A stretch of 64,000 nucleotides of DNA from Favolaschia claudopus (taxonomy: Eukaryota; Basidiomycota; Agaricomycetes; Agaricales; Mycenaceae): contig JAWWNJ010000024.1 in the NCBI GenBank assembly GCA_037176885.1, positions 1,736,001 to 1,800,000 of the forward strand. The letters run 5' to 3'. Positions 57,661 to 64,000 of this stretch are shown in pieces. The notes under the pieces were generated by a model. That model had not been told where the DNA came from. It worked only from the letters and a program-made list of their open reading frames with translations, and did no database searches. The stretch's first letter is position 1. The number at the start of each line of letters is the position of its first letter. Position numbers and translations under genes: made by a program.

Positions 57661-60239
57661 TTAGTCCGAGTCTTCAAAGATTTCCTGCATGTCGGCGTCT
57701 TCTTCTGTCTCTGAATAGTCCTGGTCCTCCTCCTCGTCCTCTGCCAAACCTTCTGCACCATCGTCGTCGATGAAAGAACCTACGCTGGCAGCATCAGCTT
57801 CCATCTCTTCGTCCTCGCTGTCCTGGGAACCAATGATGTCTCCCTCCCCTTCTCCGTCAACATCTGTGATATCAGCTTCAAAGGACTCTGGGGCATCGTC
57901 TTCTTCTTTGAATTCGTATTTGCCGAAAACAGCCTTGCCGTATTTGGTAGTGAGTTGTGCAGTGGACAGGGCGTTGTCGCCACCGGGTGAAAAGAAGTCG
58001 GTGGTGTCGGGAGCAAAGGAAACGATGATCTTGGCGTCGAGTTTGGCTTGGGCTTGGGCAGATAGACTGTTGTAATAGTCAGTGCTGTAATATTGAAGTG
58101 GCATTCCCTTCGGTATCTGGGTAATCATGAGTGAGCAAAACAACGGGGACAAAAAAAACAAAGAATATTGACCTCCTCGAATTCAGACACCTTACGCTTG
58201 CCAAGCGGTACAGCGCGGCGTTGGCGGCGATCCCTGGCCGCATTTTTCTTGCCGTCGTCCACGAGATCCTGGATGATGAGCTTCTCCAAACCCTGAACGA
58301 CTCGGTCCGCAGCCTCGGACCTCTCGGGACGCGCACGCGCTCGAGGACCACTCTGCGTGTCCTCGTCATCCGAGGTGGCCTTCAGAGCGAACATGGAACG
58401 AAGTCGGAGGGGAGTCTTGAACTCTCCCAAGCGTTGCTGTCGGTATTTGAAAAGCTATAGAAGAATCAGTTTCACGATACTGACACCACCAATTATGAGA
58501 CAAAGCTTACACGGCTCCTTGCCTGGATCATTGTGTTTCATTTCGCGGCGATCTCATTGCTGCCAGGATTCCGAATTTCCTTTGTCCACTGCTCATATAG
58601 GCGGTAATGGACAAAATGGTCATACATTTGGGTGAGCAGCGGAATGTTCTGAATGTAGTCGGTGTTGATGCCGAGGAAGTCGTAGGCTGAACTTGAAGCC
58701 AAGAACCGAAATGTATCGATGGCGCACTCGCGCATGGCGTTGTTGTAGACCGAGTAGGAGCTTTGGGTGAAGTCAACGGCCCAGGTGTTGATCCCAAGGT
58801 TCGAGATATAGGCCTTGAGATGCAGAAGATCTTTCTCTTCCACTCGAGCGAAGGCGTGTAAAATCTTGCTCTTGGAGCGGATGGCTGCCCTGACATCGAG
58901 ACCGAGCTTGATACGATACGAGGTAAGCGTCATGAATCAGGTGTTTACAGGACAACTGACCTTCACTTGGCTCGGTTTGACGACTGCAGCTTCGTACACT
59001 CCTGCTCGCTTGAGATCAGTGACATTGGTTCCTTGAAAGCGGAGCTCGAAACGCCGGACAACGGCCGGGGAAGCTGTAAGAGGGGTCTGGCCCGAGACTA
59101 AGGAGCCTGAGATGAAACGAATATGCAGCTGCAGAGCGGCCTGGTTGCATGGGAATCAGCGACAAGCTTGATCAGATAAACAGGGATAAGACAGACCTTG
59201 ACCGAGTCGGCATCTCTTGGTATGTCTTTTTTCAGCATTTGATACTGAGCGAGTTTCTTCGGGGAACCCTTCTTGTCTCCCTTCTTTGCATCGGCAGCTT
59301 TCCCGGTGTTTTCTTGAGTGGGTTTGGTCACACCATCTTTACCGCTTTGCTTTCCGCCCCGACCTGCCTTGCTCTTAGGGAGGTCCGACGGCGAAGAAGA
59401 AGCATTGGGGGAGGAACGAGGTGGAGTCGCGGATGGACGAGACTTTGGGGAAGTGCGAGATGAAGAAGGATTGGGTGATGCGGATGGAGGGGGTTTCGAC
59501 GACGTGCCGGCGGATCTCTTGACACGGGGATCTTTGGGCTTCGGCGAAGGCGTCACAGGAGGTTGCGGTTAGCTCGACTGCGGCTTGGATTGCTCTTGAG
59601 GGCGGGGATCTTGGGTACGTTGCCTGCTAAATAGATGTAAGTGTATGACAAAGAAAACAACTTCATAACGCACAACTCATACTCCTGAAGCCGAGTGTTT
59701 GTCACCTCCAATACCTCAGTGAGTCTTTGACCTTCGACACGCATCGCTGAGTTTTCGTTCCGGGCCGCGTCCCTTTGTCTTTCTACGGCGTCGAAGTCGT
59801 CCTGGACGGAGGTCCTGAATGCCTCCATCCCCGCGTTGAATCGGTTGTTGAAGTCGAGTCGCATGTTTTCAAGCAAGGCGGCCAGCCCTGGATTAGCGGC
59901 CAGTAAAGCCTCAGCGGAAGGTTGGGCATTGGGATCAGTGTAGCCGCTGGGCACGGCGGTAGAGTCGGCGTAGCTGTTGGGCACGGGCACGGCGGCGGAC
60001 TCGGAATGGTCGTTGTACGCGACAGCGGGGTCGTGGTATCCAGTATGGGGATCGGAAGGGTAGATCCAACCACCCGCAGTGGCCGAATTGTCGGATGGGC
60101 CACCCGAAGTGACCGTGTTGTCGTTGTAACCACCCGAAGTGGCGCTGGGGTCGAGAGATGGATCGAGAGGGTAGTGCGGACCTTCTGCAGGTGCAGAGGG
60201 GTCGTAGTAGAGCTGGGGCTGGGGATTGTTGGAATCCAT
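57661..60239 (-). pseudogene. Unassigned acidic-tailed gene with two nonsense codons
   Basis: Six exons on the minus strand start MDSNNPQPQLYYDPSAPAEG. The N-terminus is low-complexity (Gly/Ser/Tyr/Asp) and then coiled coil (DAVERQRDAARNENSAMRVE). A Ser/Pro/Lys-rich linker follows. The globular part has QLHIRFISGSLVSGQTPLTA, RRFELRFQGTNVTDLKRAGV, HLKAYISNLGINTWAVDFTQ and FLGINTDYIQNIPLLTQMYD. After LRLRSMFALKATSDDEDTQS comes IPKGMPLQYYSTDYYNSL and a long acidic tail. Two in-frame stops interrupt it: TAA at about 59572 (between QSS and PQPP) and TGA at about 58540 (between EIAAK and NTMIQ). Both are explained by single C-to-T changes (CAA to TAA, CGA to TGA). The rest is open, so it is a young pseudogene, or the stops lie in unrecognised introns. 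Family and function are not known. Confidence 0.6.
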
Positions 60240-60482
60240 TGCGATAGCAGAAGAAACTTGGGTTGTTGAGAGTAGATAGATGGTAGAGGGCAAGAGAGAA
60301 CTGCAGATTCGAAGTCAGCAGCGAGTCTTTATACGAGTTCAAGACAAAGGCATACCGTAAAACATTCAAGTCTTTGTTCTTTGTGCAAGCTGAAAGGGTT
60401 TGGTTAACGTGGACGGCGACGTGTTTATGCCGAAATAGGCGGGTGTTGCAAGGCACGGCACAGAAGGCCACCAACGCGAAGT

Positions 60483-60600
60483 TGGCGGAGGCAACGAGCG
60501 CGAAGCTCGCTGCGCCCCACGCGAAGTGAGGCGGGGGTGGAGGAAGACATTCAGGGCGGAGCGTGATGTTACGGCGTAACGGTAACGCGTCTTTCCCGCG
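60483..60600 (-). repeat. Direct repeat, left copy (GCGAAG-rich)
   Basis: It contains GAGCGCGAAGCTCGCTGCGC and CCCACGCGAAGTGAGGCGG, then GAGCGTGATGTTAC and an inverted GTAAC. It recurs at 62415-62555 in the same orientation with the same order of words. Short AGCGCGAAGC and CACGCGAAGTG words resemble subterminal repeats of a DNA transposon. Confidence 0.7.
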
Positions 60601-61060
60601 CACAAAATATTCAAATTTTTTGCTTATTCCAAGTGAGATTCAATTGTCGTCGATTCGGCTGGTTACATACATACAGGGTAGCTACGCGAATGAGAACGTT
60701 AACAATACAGCGGTCATATGTGTAAAATGCAAGTACGAAAGCGCGGTATAGACAATATTTTGTCCGCCATCGGGAACAAGGTCAACTCTTTATTGATATA
60801 GCCCGAGTACGACATCCCCGGACTGCACCCGCCTCGGCAGCGGCAGCAGCCTTATCACACTCCTCTGCTCCTGCCCCTCCGCACCACCACAAGTTGATGG
60901 CGGTGTGCTCGAGGGTGCGCTCGCAGGCCTCGTCGGCGTTTCTGCCTGTGAGCTGGAAGTACGCGAGGAGGACAGCGATGAGGGGGGTGAGGTCGGGGTG
61001 TTCGCAGAAGGCGCGGGCGGCGAGGACGGTGAGGAAGGCGGTGAAGGCGAGGTCCAAGAA
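60601..61060 (-). other. Unassigned captured sequence
   Basis: The minus strand from 61040 reads AFTAFLTVLAARAFCEHPDL, LIAVLLAYFQLTGRNADEAC and HTAINLWWCGGAGAEECDKA. It looks coding but is not recognised. It follows directly, in frame, after the topoisomerase II scrap, so it may be a chimeric join. Confidence 0.35.
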
Positions 61061-61320
61061 GTCGATGGTGAGTCGCTTGATATGCGACCCATCGGAATCC
61101 TATTCCACCACACTCCTCGATACAATGGAACAGAAATCAGACAAGAAACCACCCACTGATAAGCCATGATCATAATCCGCCCACACCGCAAACTATCCGT
61201 ACTCGTATACACCTTCCTATGCTGCGACCCTACAATCTGCTTGACATTCTGAATCTCCTCATTCTTCATGACCTGGTCATGCCGCGCTTCTCGAGCAGTG
61301 AGCGTGCCCATTTTGGGATC
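61061..61320 (-). pseudogene. DNA topoisomerase II fragment
   Basis: The minus strand reads GTLTAREARHDQVMKNEEIQ, NVKQIVGSQHRKVYTS, DSLRCGRIMIMA. After an intron-like gap it continues GSHIKRLTIDFLDL. This is the segment of eukaryotic type II topoisomerases around the TOPRIM metal site ('VREARHxQxMkNxEIqNiKqIvGlqH', 'LRYGxlMIMtDQDHDGSHIKGL'). The DQDHDG acidic motif is broken or removed. Only about 80 residues of a protein of about 1,500 are present, so it cannot function. It is a captured host fragment lying between two direct repeats. Confidence 0.75.
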
Positions 61321-62414
61321 GTTACATCTACAATAACGCGTCAGCATGGGACGGAAAGTAGAGTGAAGGGGCATACCTTGTAGTCAGCAGCATTGACGAG
61401 GCTTTCGTCTTCGCGCAGTTGGGTCCGTGGAGCTGGTGCGGGTCGGTGAGGAGGTAGTGGTGGAGGGGAGAGCGGGTGTGTACAGGAGATTGGGATGACG
61501 AGAGAAGGAGACGGTGTGGCGCTAAAAACGACGTTAGCGGGAGGACCAAGAGAAGACAACGGCGCGCGACACACATTCGTAGTCGCGGAGCTCGATGCCG
61601 ACGCGTTTGCAGATGGAGGCGATGGCGGAGATGGGCGGGAAGCGTGTGGAGAGGGGGTGAACACGTTGACGGGGGTTGGACACGTGTTGGAGCTGACAGA
61701 GTTGGGGGGACGATAGCGACTGGTTGGTGGTGAGAAACGGAGTAAAATGCGGGGGAGAGGCCGCGGTGGGGTGGGATTGAGTGTTGGTGAAGAGCGAGCG
61801 TTACAAGTAGAGTTCAGGGAAGGGGCGCGGAGGACGTCGCGGGTGTAGGAGTGAAGTGGACGGAGACATACTCGATGAATAGGAAGTTGCGGAGGGAATC
61901 TCAATAGAAATTGAAGCCTATAGAGATGTCAATACCAGAGGCAGATAGATTCCAAGTAACGATGTCTTACCGGCTGAAGAAAATTGAAGCAGAACAGCAT
62001 GAGCCATACAGTAGTTTATACGAAGGCATATCGACGACGCTGCGATACATCCAGCCACGTCGCGCTCAGAACTATAACAAGCTTCATGGTCAGGGTGATT
62101 ATCAGTAGCAACCGCAAAAAACGCACCCGCAGTGGAGTAAAGAACCACCTGTTCTTCCCGGCAGTATAGCACTCCTCGAGTTGCTTCTGAATGTTCTTCT
62201 TTGCGTCTTCCCACTGCGAGGCTTGGAGGTGTTGGCCGCGACGCTGCTCTTAAGCCCTCCAGCCACGGAGCAGGTAAGAGCCTAGTCGGCGGCATTCAGC
62301 TAAAGTGTGACGCGAGGAGGAGTTGGAGTTGGTATCGACGGAAACGTTGAGGTGGGCGGCAGCGGGATCGGTTTGGGTCGAGGGTCTGTCGCAACGAAGC
62401 ACCAACACGAAGTT
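61321..62414. other. Captured or degraded sequence between direct repeats
   Basis: The minus strand has GC-rich coding-like pieces (for example ASICKRVGIELRDYECVSRA near 61610-61560, Pro/Ser-rich frames to 61904). None is assignable. 61905-62300 has no preferred frame. Confidence 0.3.
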
Positions 62415-62555
62415 GGTGGCAGCGAGCGCGAAGCTCGCTGCGCCCCACGCGAAGTGAGGCGGAGGGTCAAGGAGGAGAGCAGAAGGAGGACTTGGCCAGA
62501 TTTGGGAGAGCGTGATGTTACTGTCACACAGTAACACCTCTTTCCCTCCCCGTCT
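62415..62555 (-). repeat. Direct repeat, right copy (GCGAAG-rich)
   Basis: Same word order as 60483-60600: GAGCGCGAAGCTCGCTGCGC, CCCACGCGAAGTGAGGCGG, GAGCGTGATGTTAC, then CAGTAACACCTCTTTCCC. Confidence 0.7.
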
Positions 62556-62556
62556 T

Positions 62557-62640
62557 CATTGGCTTCGCGCCAGTGTTCATTGGCTTCGCGCCAGTGTTCA
62601 TTGGCTTCGCGCCAGTGCTTCTGTGTCTACGCTGGCTTCG
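62557..62640 (+). repeat. 21-bp tandem repeat in the upstream region
   Basis: CATTGGCTTCGCGCCAGTGTT occurs about three times in a row (shown as one 21-bp unit: CATTGGCTTCGCGCC + AGTGTT), with a fourth diverged copy CTGGCTTCGCGCCGGTG. The core GGCTTCGCGCC is the inverse of the GCGCGAAG word in the adjacent direct repeats. It lies just upstream of the start at 62694. Confidence 0.8.
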
Positions 62641-62693
62641 CGCCGGTGTGCCTTCGACTAATTCTACACCCCACAACCCACGATTTCAAAAAT

Positions 62694-64000
62694 ATGGACG
62701 CTACAACGGAGCCTTTGAGGATGAGATTGACGGATCGAGGTACGTTCTTCTTACCTATTATACGCTGATTCTGACCTTTAGCAGATGCTTGGGAGGTTGT
62801 AGACTCCGATTCCGTTGTCGAGGGTGTCGACCTGCTCAAGAATCGCCCTAGCTCGACTGAGCAAATCGGCGCGCTTGACGGCAGGGCCGCCGCATATTTT
62901 GTGGTTGGAAGCGCGTCGTATTTCATTACGACGAACGCGCGTTATGTTCCTCTGTTACCCCCCGTTGACTCCAAGCAGATTATGGTACGCCGCGATATGC
63001 GCTACGGACCCGACGACCCGGTGCTGTGGCCCCATCTGTATAGTCAAACCTACTGTCATCTAGCCGCCATTCCCAAGGCTCCAAAATCATTGCGGAATCT
63101 GCGGGTGATGTGGTGGAATCCGCGTCTCGAAGATTTCGTCTGTCCTGCTTCTGGACTCACTGTCACCCGCGGCTTGGGCCGACTTTGTTTCAAAAAACTC
63201 TCGCAAATCTCAACCCTCGCACACTCGCTTCTCGACGACTACGAGAAGTACTTGGTCTCTCTCAATGGCACCACTCCTCCTCCCCTTCTTCCCAAGGTCG
63301 CCCAAACCCTGCGTCTCAGTTTGGAACGGCTGCACATCCCGTCGACGTACGCGCGCATGCAACTTGGAGTTGTTTGTGTTCAGCGCGAATATCTTGAGCT
63401 TGCGGGGTTGCTGGCCTATATGACAAAATATAAGCCGCGGCTGGAGGGCGTTGAGGACGTCGACGCCAAACCTTCCGTACCTGACGATTGCATCGGGTGC
63501 TTCACCGAAGACCCTCGTCTTGCTCAGATGTTCTGGCGGGCGTGCCTCCCTTGCTGGCTCATCAGACCGCTCAGAGCGTTTGCCGACGAGATGATTTGGA
63601 AGGTAGTCAAACCCTTTGAGGCCGCTGACTTTTTGGAGATGCTCCCGGCGCCTGGTTATGCCCCAGTCCCTGCAACAGACCGATTGGAACAACGTCTTTC
63701 CCTTCTTCACACCTGCACCCACAGCACGCCGTGGTACCGCGACCCGTTTGCCGCTACTGACACCACGTCAGTCGCCAGCTCGTCCACTGCGAGCACCTCC
63801 TCCATTGCTACCGCAAGCGGGTCTCCTACTGCACACTCAAACATGACGGGGCATCTTGTTGGTGGATCTTCGCGCGGAGGGCATGCCTCAGGTAACAAAG
63901 GTCACGGATTTTCTCCTTGTACGTTTCTCATCTTTACGCCCTCACTATTGACTGACAAAGGATCCGGATTTATTAGATGCTGCTGCACGACGGGCAGCGA
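62694..64000 (+). CDS. Unassigned large protein, 5' part (runs off the window)
   Basis: Start ATG at 62694 (MDATTEPLRMRLTDR). The first intron (GTACGTTCTT...TTTAGCAG) ends near 62783. A long exon runs to about 63917, and a third exon is cut by the window edge. The exon reads EQIGALDGRAAAYFVVGSAS, QTYCHLAAIPKAPKSLRNLR, LVSLNGTTPPPLLPKVAQTL, CIGCFTEDPRLAQMFWRACL and PLRAFADEMIWKVVKPFEAA. A Ser/Thr-rich linker follows. The first part has a layout like the N-terminal third of the 33184 gene, and proteins like this are widespread hypothetical proteins in Agaricomycetes. Function is unknown. It is divergent from the 57661-60239 pseudogene. Confidence 0.65.

Noticed and set aside
1..64000. TET/JBP dioxygenase genes, sometimes linked with KDZ transposons
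   Set aside because: I looked for the HxD and distal His/Arg pattern in the large unassigned proteins and saw nothing convincing.
1..64000. Starship-type tyrosine recombinase (DUF3435) that could explain a giant element
   Set aside because: No reading frame shows the R-H-R-Y pattern of a captain gene. The transposase present is CACTA type.

Overview
The window is nuclear DNA from a mushroom-forming basidiomycete (Agaricomycetes). Genes are split by introns of about 45-60 bp. They encode families typical of this group: two DUF6535 membrane proteins, a DUF6532 protein, a Plavaka (KDZ-superfamily) transposase and a CACTA/Tnp2-type transposase. No rRNA, tRNA or CRISPR array was seen. Most of the window is nested mobile DNA and accessory genes. 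All gene models were spliced by eye, so exon edges are approximate unless given to the base.

Layout. 1-2.4 kb: a degenerate tandem repeat, an LTR-like stretch and a coding scrap. 3.1-6.5 kb: DUF6535 gene A (minus), with a MITE in an intron. 7.0-7.6 kb: a small TIR element. 9.5-16.1 kb: a 6.6-kb Plavaka element with a complete-looking transposase (minus) and a divergent DUF6532 gene (plus). 16.475-43.182 kb: a proposed 26.7-kb giant transposon. 43.2-45.6 kb: remnants, including a DUF4139-like pseudogene. 46.1-49.8 kb: a 3.7-kb element with about 300-bp TIRs and a 6-bp target duplication. 49.8-51.3 kb: MITEs nested in one another. 52.8-55.9 kb: DUF6535 gene B (plus). 57.6-64 kb: two more lineage-type genes flanking a repeat-rich stretch that holds a topoisomerase II scrap.

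The giant element is the main result. It begins and ends with 562-bp inverted repeats of equal length that start CACACCGG. It is flanked by ACT on both sides, and joining the flanks keeps one reading frame open. It contains the CACTA-type transposase and a WD40 protein with a C-terminal membrane helix. It also carries four unassigned plus-strand genes and clusters of a CGATYTACAC motif between modules. An apparently intact GIY-YIG (T5orf172-like) nuclease gene sits in each arm, in mirror orientation. The right arm repeats the left arm in reverse down to the last exons of the transposase, so the element is a diverged palindrome with one working and one decayed transposase end.

Protein family names come from recognising sequence motifs by eye, without any database search.
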